Shown here: positions 1 to 8,172 of the stretch, in pieces
How the letters are laid out: every line of letters begins with the position of its first letter
Position numbering within the stretch: the first letter of the stretch is position 1
Assembly (NCBI RefSeq): GCF_014216315.1
Contig: NZ_CP045702.1
Location: 2,914,001-2,978,000, forward strand
Length of the DNA: 64,000 nt
Source: Streptomyces finlayi
GTDB taxonomy: Bacteria; Actinomycetota; Actinomycetes; Streptomycetales; Streptomycetaceae
Direction of reading: 5' to 3'
The notes under the pieces: generated by a model
Database searches by the model: none
What the model was told of the DNA's origin: nothing
The model's input: only the letters and a program-made list of their open reading frames with translations
Made by a program: the position numbers and the translations under genes

Positions 1-594
1 GTGTTCCGCCCCGCTCGTCTGCCCGCGGTCCCGGCGTACGTACCGGAGGGGCTGCTGGGCCGGACGTCCGTCGCCCTGCTCAACGGGCTCCGCTACCGCG
101 CGGCGCCGAGGCACCGCACCGGAGAACTCCAGCGGATCTCCTCCTTCTTCCACGCCATGGATGGTGTCCCGCACTGGAACCGCGTCTACGGCCGCAGCGG
201 TTTCGTGCAGTACCAGTTCGTCGTCGGGAACGGCCAGGAAGAGACACTGCGGCGCATCGTCGGCCGCATCTCGCTCCGCCGCTGCCCCGCCTTCCACGCG
301 GTGCTCGGACGGTTCGGTGAGAGCGACCCCGGCTGGCTCTCGTTCCCGATGCCCGGCTGGAGTCTCACCCTCGGGCTGCCCGCCGCGCTCCCCGGGCTGG
401 CGGGTTTCCTGGATGAACTCGACGAGGAGGTGGCCGCCGCCGGGGGCCGGGTCTGTCTGGCGAAGGACGCGCGGCTGCGCCCGGAGACGCTCGCCGCGAT
501 GTATCCGCGGCTGGCCGAGTTCCGCGCTCTGCGGGCGGAACTGGACCCGGGCGGCGCGTTCCGTTCCGACCTGTCCCGCCGCCTCGCCCTCTGA
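1..594 (+). CDS. dprE1: DprE1-like FAD-linked oxidase, C-terminal part (5' end outside window)
   Basis: This is the last 197 residues of an FAD-dependent oxidoreductase of the DprE1/aldonolactone oxidase type. Visible family signatures are WNRVYG followed by GFVQYQFVV (around residues 59-75), AGGRVCLAKDARL (around 147-159) and a DPGGAFRSDL tail. In mycobacteria DprE1 oxidises decaprenyl-phosphoryl-ribose to the 2-keto sugar. The next gene is the matching DprE2-type reductase, which supports the assignment. Streptomycetes are not known to make arabinogalactan, so the polyprenyl-sugar substrate here is uncertain. The N-terminal FAD-binding domain lies upstream of the window. Confidence 0.7.
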   Translation: MFRPARLPAVPAYVPEGLLGRTSVALLNGLRYRAAPRHRTGELQRISSFFHAMDGVPHWNRVYGRSGFVQYQFVVGNGQEETLRRIVGRISLRRCPAFHAVLGRFGESDPGWLSFPMPGWSLTLGLPAALPGLAGFLDELDEEVAAAGGRVCLAKDARLRPETLAAMYPRLAEFRALRAELDPGGAFRSDLSRRLAL

Positions 595-610
595 CGACCG
601 ACGCCTCGCG

Positions 611-711
611 CCCGGACGCCCGGCACCCCGCCCCGGACGCCGGGCCACCTCACCCCCGGACGCCCGGCCACCTCGTAAAGAACGCCCGGCCACCTCGTGC
701 AGAACGTCCGT
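611..711. repeat. degenerate tandem repeat in the dprE1-dprE2 gap
   Basis: About four imperfect copies of a 20-25 bp unit built on GGACGCCCGGCCACCTC fill the space between the oxidase stop codon and the reductase start. The last two copies share CGCCCGGCCACCTCGT exactly. No coding role is apparent; it may be a slippage-prone spacer. Confidence 0.5.
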
Positions 712-749
712 TCCCTCTCGTCCCCTCGGCCATGACCAGGAGTGTTTCC

Positions 750-1505
750 ATGAAGGACGCCTTCGGTGCTCCGCAGTCCCTGCTCGTCCTCGGTGGCACC
801 TCGGAGATCGGCCTGGCCACCGCGCGGCGGCTGATCAGCCGCCGCACCCGGACAGTCCGGCTGGCAGGCCGGCCGTCCCCCGCTCTGGAGCGGGCCGCCG
901 CCGAACTGCGAGCGCTCGGCGCCGACGTCCGTACGCTCGCCTTCGACGCCCTGACCCCCGAGTCGCACGAGACGACGCTCGGCGGGCTGTTCGCCGAGGA
1001 GGACATCGACATGGTGCTGATGGCGTTCGGCGTACCGGGCGACCAGGCGCGCGACGAGGAGGAGCCTCTCTCCGCGGTCCGGGTCGCCCAGACCAACTAC
1101 ACGGGGGCGGTCTCCGCCGGCCTGGTGTGCGCCGGCGCACTCCAGGCGCAGGGGCACGGATCCTTGGTCGTGCTCTCCTCGGTGGCGGGCGAACGCGCCC
1201 GGCGCGCCGACTTCATCTACGGGTCGAGCAAGGCCGGTCTGGACACGTTCGCCCAGGGCCTCGGGGACGCGCTGCAAGGCACCGGGGTGCAGGTCATGGT
1301 CGTACGTCCCGGCTTCGTCCGGTCGAAGAAGACCGCCGGGCTGCCGGAGACGCCGCTGGAGACGACGCCGGAAGCGGTCGCGGACGCGATCGTGACGGGG
1401 CTGCGGCGGCGCTCGGAGACGGTGTGGGTCCCGGGGTCGCTACGGGTGGTGATGTCGGCACTGCGCCACGTACCGCGCCCGTTGTTCCGGCGCCTCCCGG
1501 TGTAG
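750..1505 (+). CDS. dprE2: DprE2-like short-chain dehydrogenase/reductase
   Basis: This 251-residue SDR protein resembles decaprenyl-phosphoryl-2-keto-erythro-pentose reductase, the NADH-dependent partner of DprE1. The Rossmann motif GGTSEIG lies near residue 15, and the catalytic segment has a Ser-Ser stretch followed by YGSSK (Tyr-x-x-x-Lys). The length fits the family (about 254). The ATG at 750 is chosen over the in-frame ATG at 732 because AGGAG at 738-742 sits 7 nt before it. It probably acts at the cytoplasmic membrane with the upstream oxidase in a two-step sugar 2-epimerisation. The substrate in Streptomyces is not known to me. Confidence 0.65.
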   Translation: MKDAFGAPQSLLVLGGTSEIGLATARRLISRRTRTVRLAGRPSPALERAAAELRALGADVRTLAFDALTPESHETTLGGLFAEEDIDMVLMAFGVPGDQARDEEEPLSAVRVAQTNYTGAVSAGLVCAGALQAQGHGSLVVLSSVAGERARRADFIYGSSKAGLDTFAQGLGDALQGTGVQVMVVRPGFVRSKKTAGLPETPLETTPEAVADAIVTGLRRRSETVWVPGSLRVVMSALRHVPRPLFRRLPV

Positions 1506-1538
1506 GGCGCGGGGCGCCGGACGGAACGCGTGTCCGGA

Positions 1539-2129
1539 TCAGGTGTGCAGGGACGGGTGGTCGACGAAGCTGCCGCCCTGTGCGGGCACGGCGGGTGAGC
1601 CACCCCCCGCGCCGAACGGGAACTCGTTGATCTTGCGCCAGACGCCGTCGGCACCCCGCTCGTACAGAGCGAAGGAACCGCACGTCCAGGACGCCTCGTA
1701 GACGGACAGCTCCTCGTAGGCACGGTCCATCGCCTCCTCGGCGATGCCGTGCGCCACGGTCACATGGGGGTGGTACGGGAACTGGAGCTCGCGCACCAGC
1801 GGCCCGGAGGTGTCCCTGACCCGCTGCTGGAGCCAGGCACAGGCGGAGGCGCCCTCGACGACCTGGACGAAGACGACCGGGGAGAGGGGCCGGAAGGTCC
1901 CGGTTCCGGACAGCCGCATCGGGAAGGGGCGGCCGGCCGCCGCGATCTGCGCGAGATGCGTCTCGATCGCGGGCAGGCCGGCCGCCTCCGCCTCCGTCGG
2001 CGGGAGAAGGGTGACGTGGGTGGGAATGCCATGCGCGGCAGGGTCCCCGAAGCTCGCGCGCCGCTCCTGGAGCAGGCTGCCGTAGGGCTCCGGGACCGCG
2101 ATCGAAACGCCGAGCGTTACGGTCCCCAC
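1539..2129 (-). CDS. 2'-5' RNA ligase family protein (2H phosphoesterase)
   Basis: A 196-residue protein with the two H-x-T motifs that define the 2H phosphoesterase/LigT fold, HVTLLPP at residue 38 and HVTVAHG at residue 122. These histidines form the catalytic centre in ligases and cyclic phosphodiesterases acting on 2',3'-cyclic or 2'-5' linked nucleotides. The size fits the bacterial family. The gene is convergent with the DprE2-like gene, with only 33 bp between them. It is next to trpS on the same strand, about 90 bp from it, as I recall for streptomycetes. The physiological RNA substrate is unknown. Confidence 0.75.
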   Translation of the reverse strand: MGTVTLGVSIAVPEPYGSLLQERRASFGDPAAHGIPTHVTLLPPTEAEAAGLPAIETHLAQIAAAGRPFPMRLSGTGTFRPLSPVVFVQVVEGASACAWLQQRVRDTSGPLVRELQFPYHPHVTVAHGIAEEAMDRAYEELSVYEASWTCGSFALYERGADGVWRKINEFPFGAGGGSPAVPAQGGSFVDHPSLHT

Positions 2130-2219
2130 GTCGTTCTCCTCAGTCTTCGATGGTCGATTTTCGGTCGTGCCGACGCCAGTGTGCAGCCTGGGACCGTGTT
2201 CTCGCCAGGGTCCTTGGAC

Positions 2220-3233
2220 TCAGTGCTTGGCGGGCAGAAGGCCCATCCGGTCGTAGGCCTGCGCCAGGGTCTCCGCGGCGACGGCCCTGGCCTTCTCCGC
2301 ACCCTTGGCCAGGATCGAGTCCAGCGTCTCGGGGTCGTCCAGATATTCCTGCGTGCGGGCACGGAAGGGGGTGACGAACTCCACCATGACCTCCGCGAGG
2401 TCGGTCTTCAGCGCACCGTAGCCCTTGCCCTCGTACTTCTGCTCCAGATCCGCGATACCGGCCCCCGTGAGGGTGGAGTAGATGGACAGAAGGTTGCTGA
2501 CACCTGGCTTCTTCTCCGCGTCGAAACGGATGACCGTGTCGGTGTCGGTGACCGCGCTCTTGACCTTCTTGGCGGTGGCCTTCGGCTCGTCCAGGAGGTT
2601 GATGAGGCCCTTCGGCGTCGACGCCGACTTGCTCATCTTGATCGCCGGGTCCTGGAGGTCGTAGATCTTCGCCGTCTCCTTGAGGATGTACGGCGCCGGG
2701 ATGGTGAACGTCTGCCCGTACCTGCTGTTGAAGCGTTCGGCGAGGTCGCGGGTCAGCTCGATGTGCTGGCGCTGGTCCTCGCCCACCGGGACCTGGTTCG
2801 CCTGGTAGAGCAGGATGTCGGCGACCTGGAGAACCGGGTACGTGAAGAGGCCGACGGTTGCCCGGTCGGCACCCTGCCTGGCGGACTTGTCCTTGAACTG
2901 CGTCATGCGGGACGCCTCGCCGAAGCCCGTCAGGCAGTTCATGATCCAGCCGAGCTGGGCGTGCTCGGGAACGTGACTCTGGACGAAGAGCGTGCACCGC
3001 TCCGGGTCGAGACCGGCCGCCAGCAGCTGGGCGGCCGCGAGCCGGGTGTTCGCGCGCAGCTCCACAGGGTCCTGCGGCACGGTGATCGCGTGCAGGTCCA
3101 CCACCATGTAGAAGGCGTCGTGGGATTCCTGCAGCGCCACCCACTGGCGGACCGCACCGAGATAGTTGCCGAGGTGGAACGAGCCTGCGGTGGGCTGGAT
3201 TCCGGAGAGCACGCGGGGGCGTTCAGAGGCCAT
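2220..3233 (-). CDS. trpS: tryptophan--tRNA ligase
   Basis: Class I aminoacyl-tRNA synthetase charging tRNA-Trp. The HIGH-type motif appears as FHLGNYLGA near residue 20 and the second class I signature as MSKS in the middle of the protein (ATP binding). The start at 3233 gives 337 residues, the usual TrpS length, and begins MASERPRVLSGIQPT. An in-frame ATG lies three codons upstream (3242); neither has a strong ribosome binding site. The gene is divergent from an ECF sigma factor gene. Confidence 0.93.
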   Translation of the reverse strand: MASERPRVLSGIQPTAGSFHLGNYLGAVRQWVALQESHDAFYMVVDLHAITVPQDPVELRANTRLAAAQLLAAGLDPERCTLFVQSHVPEHAQLGWIMNCLTGFGEASRMTQFKDKSARQGADRATVGLFTYPVLQVADILLYQANQVPVGEDQRQHIELTRDLAERFNSRYGQTFTIPAPYILKETAKIYDLQDPAIKMSKSASTPKGLINLLDEPKATAKKVKSAVTDTDTVIRFDAEKKPGVSNLLSIYSTLTGAGIADLEQKYEGKGYGALKTDLAEVMVEFVTPFRARTQEYLDDPETLDSILAKGAEKARAVAAETLAQAYDRMGLLPAKH

Positions 3234-3288
3234 GAAACTCATTGTCTCAGGTACGGAACCGATCTCCGGCAACCGGTGTATCAAAGGT

Positions 3289-4071
3289 GTGAGGACGCGG
3301 GAGGGGGCCCTGCATCAGGGGCCGGAGGGGGGCCGCACCGCCGACGACAGGGCCGGGGGTGGCGCGGTCGGGCGGGCCGGAGGGCAGCCCGGAGGCTGGG
3401 CCGAGAGCGGCGAGGCCGCGGTAATCGCTCGTGTGCGCGCAGGGGACGCGGAGGCATACGCGCAGCTCGTACGCGCTCATACGGGGGTCGCGCTGCGGGT
3501 CGCGGTCGCCTTCGGAGCGGCGGCGGACGCGGAGGACGTGGTGCAGTCCGCCTTCTTCAAGGCGTATCAGGCCCTCGGGAATTTCCGGGACGGCGCGGCG
3601 TTTCGTCCATGGTTGTTACGCATCGTGGTGAATGAGACGCGAAACACAGTGCGGTCGGCAGGCCGGGCGAGGGCCGTGGCCGGTCGCGAGGCCGGGTTCC
3701 ATGGTGCCGATCCGCTGATACCGGAGTCGGCGGATCCGGCGGTGGCGGTGCTCGCGGAGGAGCGGCGAAGCCTGCTGACCGCCGCACTGGAAGGGCTGAG
3801 CGAGCAGCAACGGCAGGTCGTGACCTATCGCTATCTGCTCGAGATGGACGAGGCGGAGACGGCGCGGGCGCTCGGCTGGCCGAAAGGGACGGTGAAGTCC
3901 CGGCTGAACCGCGCGCTGAAGAAGCTGGAGAAGGAGCTGCGTCAGGAGCGGGAGCCTGAGCGGAAGCCTGAGCGGAAGGGCGCCGGGGGCAGGGGCGGGG
4001 ACGGGGACGGGGACGGGGACGGGGGCGTGGGCGTGGGCGGCGACAACGGAGATGACGGGCGGAGAGGGTGA
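3289..4071 (+). CDS. ECF-type RNA polymerase sigma factor
   Basis: The central part reads as an ECF sigma factor. Region 2 runs from about VIARVRAGDAEAY through DAEDVVQSAFFKAYQAL to FRPWLLRIVVNE. Region 4 contains LSEQQRQVVTYRYLLEM and an HTH ending GTVKSRLNRALKKL. The C-terminus is a low-complexity Gly/Asp tail encoded by GGGGAC hexamers. The start is uncertain: GTG at 3289 gives a 44-residue Gly-rich extension before region 2. The last 4 bp overlap the next gene (GTGA), so the two are co-translated; that gene has one membrane segment and probably restrains the factor. One leucine (codon 3616-3618) is TTA, so translation may need the bldA tRNA. Confidence 0.75.
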   Translation: MRTREGALHQGPEGGRTADDRAGGGAVGRAGGQPGGWAESGEAAVIARVRAGDAEAYAQLVRAHTGVALRVAVAFGAAADAEDVVQSAFFKAYQALGNFRDGAAFRPWLLRIVVNETRNTVRSAGRARAVAGREAGFHGADPLIPESADPAVAVLAEERRSLLTAALEGLSEQQRQVVTYRYLLEMDEAETARALGWPKGTVKSRLNRALKKLEKELRQEREPERKPERKGAGGRGGDGDGDGDGGVGVGGDNGDDGRRG

Positions 4072-4682
4072 GCAGATCCGGGGAGGATGTGGGAGGCGTG
4101 GTGGACGTGGATGAACCGGTGGACGTGGATGAACCGGTGGGCGGGGACGTGCCGGTGGGCGGGGACGTGCCGGTCCCGGAGGATGAGGTGGACCCGGCGG
4201 AGCCGCGGGCCCTGCTCAGGGCGGAGCTGCTGGCGCTGGGGCGCGGGCTGGACGTACCGACGACCGATGGTCTGACGATGGCCGAGCGTGTGATGGCACA
4301 GCTCGTCGCGGAAGCGGTTCCGGTGCCTGTGCCGGAGCCACCGAGTCGCGCGGAGCGGGTCGGAGGATGGCTCCGCGGACACGCCCGGCTGCTCGGCGCC
4401 GCCCTCTCCGGGCTCCTCGTGGTCCTCGTCCTCACGCCGCCGGTCCGGTCGACGGTCGCGGACTGGATCGACTCCGGCGGGGTCGAGGTGCGGTACGCCC
4501 CGTCGTCGGCGCCACCGTCGCCACCGCCGGGCGCGTCGGGCGCGCCGGGGCTCGACTGCGGCGCACCGGAGCGGATACCGGATCCTGTGTCCTCGGCGGA
4601 GGCTGCCCGGCGCACTGCCCCTGCGCAGCGGCAGCGTCCGCCCCTCGGCGGCAGCGGTGACGGGAGCGGTGCGGGGGCGTGA
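4068..4682 (+). CDS. single-pass membrane protein, likely anti-sigma partner (possibly truncated)
   Basis: A 204-residue protein whose GTG start overlaps the sigma-factor stop. The N-terminus is acidic and repetitive (VDVDEP and VGGDVP units). It is followed by a helical segment with SRAERVGGWLRGHARLL and one hydrophobic helix (about residues 105-122, LLGAALSGLLVVLVL). After the helix comes VADWIDSGGVEVRY, then a low-complexity tail. I remember related streptomycete proteins with a longer folded extracellular domain here, so the gene may be shortened or frameshifted. No zinc-binding HxxxCxxC motif is visible, so the anti-sigma role rests on context alone. Confidence 0.5.
   Translation: MSRSGEDVGGVVDVDEPVDVDEPVGGDVPVGGDVPVPEDEVDPAEPRALLRAELLALGRGLDVPTTDGLTMAERVMAQLVAEAVPVPVPEPPSRAERVGGWLRGHARLLGAALSGLLVVLVLTPPVRSTVADWIDSGGVEVRYAPSSAPPSPPPGASGAPGLDCGAPERIPDPVSSAEAARRTAPAQRQRPPLGGSGDGSGAGA
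4101..4172 (+). repeat. two pairs of exact 18-bp tandem repeats in coding sequence
   Basis: GTGGACGTGGATGAACCG occurs twice (4101-4136) and is followed by GTGGGCGGGGACGTGCCG twice (4137-4172). They encode duplicated VDVDEP and VGGDVP hexapeptides in the acidic N-terminus of the membrane protein. This is a slippage-prone tract that keeps the frame. Confidence 0.85.
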
Positions 4683-4844
4683 GCCGGGGCCGCGCCGGCA
4701 GCTGCCCCATCCTCTGAGACGGGGCGGGGGCGCGGGAGAGCGTCCGGGGCGCGCCGCGCGATGAAGGTTTCCCCGCCAGGTAGCCGACCGACGATACAAA
4801 GTGGGCACGACCCCCGCCCACGCCGCACGACGAACGGAGATCCC

Positions 4845-6050
4845 GTGTCGACCACGGAAACAGCCATCGCCTCCGCCGAGGCGCACAGTGCGCACAATTA
4901 CCACCCGTTGCCCGTCGTCGTCGCCTCAGCGGAAGGCGCCTGGATGACCGACGTCGAGGGCCGCCGCTACCTCGACATGCTCGCCGGGTATTCGGCCCTC
5001 AACTTCGGCCATGGCAACCGCCGGCTGATCGACGCCGCCAAGGCCCAGCTGGATCGGGTGACCCTCACCTCGCGTGCCTTCCACCACGACCGTTTCGCCG
5101 ACTTCTGCACCCAGCTCGCGCAGTTGTGCGGGATGGAGATGGTCCTGCCCATGAACACGGGGGCGGAGGCCGTGGAGACCGCGGTGAAGACCGCCCGCAA
5201 GTGGGGGTACCGGGTCAAGGGCGTCCCGGACGGCATGGCGAAGATCATCGTCGCCGCCGGCAACTTCCACGGCAGGACGACCACGATCGTCAGCTTCTCC
5301 ACGGACCACGAGGCGCGGGCCGACTTCGGCCCGTACACACCGGGGTTCGAGATCGTGCCGTACGGGGATCTCACCGCGCTCCGTGCGGCGATGACCGAGA
5401 ACACCGTGGCGGTGCTGCTGGAGCCGATCCAGGGCGAGGCCGGGGTGCTGGTGCCGCCCGCCGGCTATCTCCCCGGGGTCCGCGAGCTGACCCGCGAGCG
5501 GAACGTGCTGTTCATCGCGGACGAGATCCAGTCGGGCCTGGGGAGGACCGGCAAGACCTTCGCCTGCGAGCACGAGGGCGTGGTGCCCGACATGTATGTG
5601 CTCGGCAAGGCACTCGGCGGGGGCGTGGTGCCCGTGTCGGCGGTGGTGTCCTCGGCGGCGGTGCTCGGTGTGTACCACCCCGGCGAGCACGGCTCGACGT
5701 TCGGCGGGAACCCACTGGCCTGCGCGGTCGCGCTGGAGGTCGTCGCGATGCTGCGCACCGGTGAGTTCCAGCAGCGGGCGTCGGAGCTGGGTGACCATCT
5801 CCACCGCGAACTGGGCCTGCTGGTCGGCCAGGGGGCCGTGAACGCCGTCCGGGGACGGGGCCTGTGGGCGGGCGTCGATGTCTCACCGGTCCTCGGGACG
5901 GGCCGGGAGATCTCGGAGAAGCTGATGGACCGCGGCGTACTGGTCAAGGACACCCATGGTTCGACGATCCGTATCGCCCCGCCCCTGGTGATCAGCAAGG
6001 AGGACCTGGACTGGGGGCTGGCCCAACTCCGCGACGTACTGAGCAGCTGA
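4845..6050 (+). CDS. rocD: ornithine--oxo-acid transaminase
   Basis: A 401-residue class III PLP aminotransferase matching ornithine aminotransferase along its length. It converts ornithine and 2-oxoglutarate to glutamate semialdehyde and glutamate in arginine/ornithine catabolism. Visible are NTGAEAVETAVK in the small-domain region, FHGRTTTIVSFS, the cofactor Asp in IADEIQSGLGRTG, and the Schiff-base lysine in LGKALGGGVVPVS. The GTG at 4845 is chosen because it gives the family length and GGAG lies 5 nt upstream; longer in-frame starts add non-homologous sequence. About 100 bp without a gene separates it from the convergent MocR gene. Confidence 0.9.
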   Translation: MSTTETAIASAEAHSAHNYHPLPVVVASAEGAWMTDVEGRRYLDMLAGYSALNFGHGNRRLIDAAKAQLDRVTLTSRAFHHDRFADFCTQLAQLCGMEMVLPMNTGAEAVETAVKTARKWGYRVKGVPDGMAKIIVAAGNFHGRTTTIVSFSTDHEARADFGPYTPGFEIVPYGDLTALRAAMTENTVAVLLEPIQGEAGVLVPPAGYLPGVRELTRERNVLFIADEIQSGLGRTGKTFACEHEGVVPDMYVLGKALGGGVVPVSAVVSSAAVLGVYHPGEHGSTFGGNPLACAVALEVVAMLRTGEFQQRASELGDHLHRELGLLVGQGAVNAVRGRGLWAGVDVSPVLGTGREISEKLMDRGVLVKDTHGSTIRIAPPLVISKEDLDWGLAQLRDVLSS

Positions 6051-6150
6051 CACCCAAGGGGTCCCGGGACGGCAAGGACGGGGGCAGCGCGGACGGGGGC
6101 AACTCGGGCAGGGGCAACTCGGACGGGGGCGGCTCGGCGGCCGGGCCGGG

Positions 6151-7551
6151 TCAGGGCAGTACGCGGCACAGCGCCTCCAGCGTGCCGGACCAGGCGCTGT
6201 CCGGGGGTGAGCCGTAGCTGATGACCAGTGCTTCGCGGCCCGGCGTCGCCTCCGGGTGCCGATAGCGGGACACGCCTTCCAGGGCCAGGCCCTGGAAGGC
6301 GGCGGCCTGGATCACCGATCGTTCGGTGCCCTCGGGGAGTTCGAGCACGGCGTGCAGGCCGGCGGCGATGCCGCTGACCCGGACGTCCGGTGCCCGTTCC
6401 GCGAGCGCGGCGACGAGCTGGTCACGTCGGCGCCGGTAACGCAACCGCATGGACCGGACATGACGGTCGTACGCCCCGGACGCGATGAACTCCGCGAGGG
6501 TCAGCTGGTCCAGCGCGCCGGACGCCCAGTCGGATACCCCCTTCGCCTCCGCCACCTCCCCGGCCAGCGCTTCGGGGAGCACCATCCAGGCCAGCCGCAG
6601 CCCGGGGGCCAGGGACTTGCTCGACGTACCGAAATAGACGACGCGTTCCGGATCGAGGTTCTGGAGCGCGCCGACCGGCTGCCGGTCGTAGCGGAACTCC
6701 CCGTCGTAGTCGTCCTCCAGGACCAGGCCCCCGGAGGACCGCGCCCAGTCTACGGCGGCGGCCCGCCGGTCGGGATGGAGCGAGACACCCATCGGGAACT
6801 GATGCGCCGGCGTCATGAGGACCGCACCCGCGCTCCTCATCGCCCCCAGGTCACCGGTCCTGGAGCCGAGTTCGTCCAGCGGCAGGCACGGCGTGCGCAG
6901 GCCCGCTTCCCTCAGGAGGTTCCAGTGCGCATCCAGTCCGTACGACTCGACGGCGACGTCCTTCACCCGGCGCTGCCGCAGCACCTTTCCCATCAGCATC
7001 AGGCCGTGGACGAATCCGGAGCAGATGACGATCCGTGCGGGGTCGGCGTGCACACCGCGGGCCCGGGACAGATAGTCGGCCAGGACCGTGCGTAGTTCGA
7101 TGCGCCCCCGCGGATCCCCGTAACCGAGCGCTTCGTTGGGGGCCGCGATCAGTGCGCGCCGGCCCGCCTTCAGCCACTCCGCACGGGGGGAGGACGCGAG
7201 GTCCGGAGTCCCGGGGTTGAGGCTGTAGAGGGGCCGCCCGTGTACCGGACGCGACTTCGGGGCCCTGGTGGGCCCTCGGCGCGGCGCGGCCCGCCGGGCG
7301 ACCGTGGTCCCCGAGCCCTGTCTGGCGGTGAGCCAGCCCTCGGCGACGAGTTCGGCATAGGCGTCGGCGACGGTGTTCCGGGCGATCGCGAGATCGGCGG
7401 CGAGCGTGCGGGACGACGGCAGCCGGGTGCCCGGCGCCAGACGTCCACTGCGCACGGCCTCCCGCAGTGCCTCCATGAGTCCCCTGCGCAGTCCCCCGCC
7501 GACCGGTTCGATATGCAGGTCGGCACCGAAAGAGGCCCAGGAATCCGTCAT
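6151..7551 (-). CDS. MocR/PdxR-type GntR regulator with aminotransferase domain
   Basis: A 466-residue chimera of a GntR winged helix (residues 15-85, with TRLPSSRTLAADLAIARNTV) and a class I aminotransferase-like domain (about 110-460). The PLP lysine is in GTSSKSLAPGLRLAW and the cofactor Asp/Tyr in LEDDYDGEFR. Family members sense PLP or amino-acid adducts and usually control a divergent gene. Here the divergent gene encodes a carboxymuconolactone decarboxylase family protein, only 47 bp away, which is the likely target together with autoregulation. The effector cannot be read from the sequence. Confidence 0.85.
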   Translation of the reverse strand: MTDSWASFGADLHIEPVGGGLRRGLMEALREAVRSGRLAPGTRLPSSRTLAADLAIARNTVADAYAELVAEGWLTARQGSGTTVARRAAPRRGPTRAPKSRPVHGRPLYSLNPGTPDLASSPRAEWLKAGRRALIAAPNEALGYGDPRGRIELRTVLADYLSRARGVHADPARIVICSGFVHGLMLMGKVLRQRRVKDVAVESYGLDAHWNLLREAGLRTPCLPLDELGSRTGDLGAMRSAGAVLMTPAHQFPMGVSLHPDRRAAAVDWARSSGGLVLEDDYDGEFRYDRQPVGALQNLDPERVVYFGTSSKSLAPGLRLAWMVLPEALAGEVAEAKGVSDWASGALDQLTLAEFIASGAYDRHVRSMRLRYRRRRDQLVAALAERAPDVRVSGIAAGLHAVLELPEGTERSVIQAAAFQGLALEGVSRYRHPEATPGREALVISYGSPPDSAWSGTLEALCRVLP

Positions 7552-7556
7552 GGAAA

Positions 7557-7598
7557 TGGACCATACCGGTGTGCCACCTGCCGCGTAGCGTCGTATCC
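7557..7598 (+). promoter_or_regulatory. probable leaderless promoter and MocR operator
   Basis: TAGCGT at 7586-7591 matches the TANNNT -10 consensus and ends 7 nt before the ATG at 7599, which would give a leaderless mRNA. The imperfect palindrome GGACCATACCGGTGTGCC overlies the -35 area within the 47-bp divergent gap, a plausible binding site for the MocR protein. This is pattern-based only. Confidence 0.35.
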
Positions 7599-8111
7599 AT
7601 GACGACCCACGAACATGGCACCGACTCTTCCGACTACGCCCCCGAGCACCCCGCCCGCCTGCCCTGGCACCAGCTCGCTCCGGAGGTCTACAAGGCCCTG
7701 GTCCGGCTCGACATCGCGTCCCGAAAGGGCCTCGACCCGAAGTTGGTCGAGCTGGTGAAGATCCGGGCCTCGCAGATCAACCGCTGCGCGTTCTGCCTCG
7801 ACATGCACACGAAGGACGCTCTCGTCGCGGGCGAGTCCGTCGAGCGGATCATCCAGCTCAGCGCCTGGGAGGAGTCGCAGCACTTCTACACGGAGAAGGA
7901 ACTCGCGGCGCTGGGACTGACCGAGGCGGTCACGGTCCTGACCGACGGTTTCGTCCCGGCCGAGGTGTACGCGAGGGCTGCCAAGCACTTCGAGGAGGCG
8001 GAACTGGCCCAGCTGATCGCCTCCATCACCGTGATCAACGCGTGGAACCGGTTCGGTGTGGCCACCCGGCCGGCCCCCGGCCACTACACCCCCGGTGACC
8101 TGAAGCACTGA
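7599..8111 (+). CDS. carboxymuconolactone decarboxylase (AhpD-like) family protein
   Basis: A 170-residue all-helical AhpD/CMD-fold protein. The redox CxxC is in NRCAFCLDMHTKDA (around residue 65), followed by the usual His three residues after the second Cys, as in alkylhydroperoxidase AhpD. The AhpD-like motif suggests a thiol peroxidase or reductase rather than a true decarboxylase. The ATG at 7599 gives the typical N-terminus (PEHPARLPWHQLAPEVYKAL). It is followed 61 bp later by a PEP-mutase family gene, so the two are probably cotranscribed under the divergent MocR regulator. Confidence 0.85.
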   Translation: MTTHEHGTDSSDYAPEHPARLPWHQLAPEVYKALVRLDIASRKGLDPKLVELVKIRASQINRCAFCLDMHTKDALVAGESVERIIQLSAWEESQHFYTEKELAALGLTEAVTVLTDGFVPAEVYARAAKHFEEAELAQLIASITVINAWNRFGVATRPAPGHYTPGDLKH

Positions 8112-8172
8112 TCACGGCAGGCCTCAGCCGAGTGCCCCGTCCGTCGGCCGCCCTCTCCACGGGAGTTCACCC

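Noticed and set aside
3989..4040. GGGGAC hexamer tract considered as a promoter or replication repeat
   Set aside because: It lies within the coding end of the sigma factor and encodes a Gly/Asp tail.
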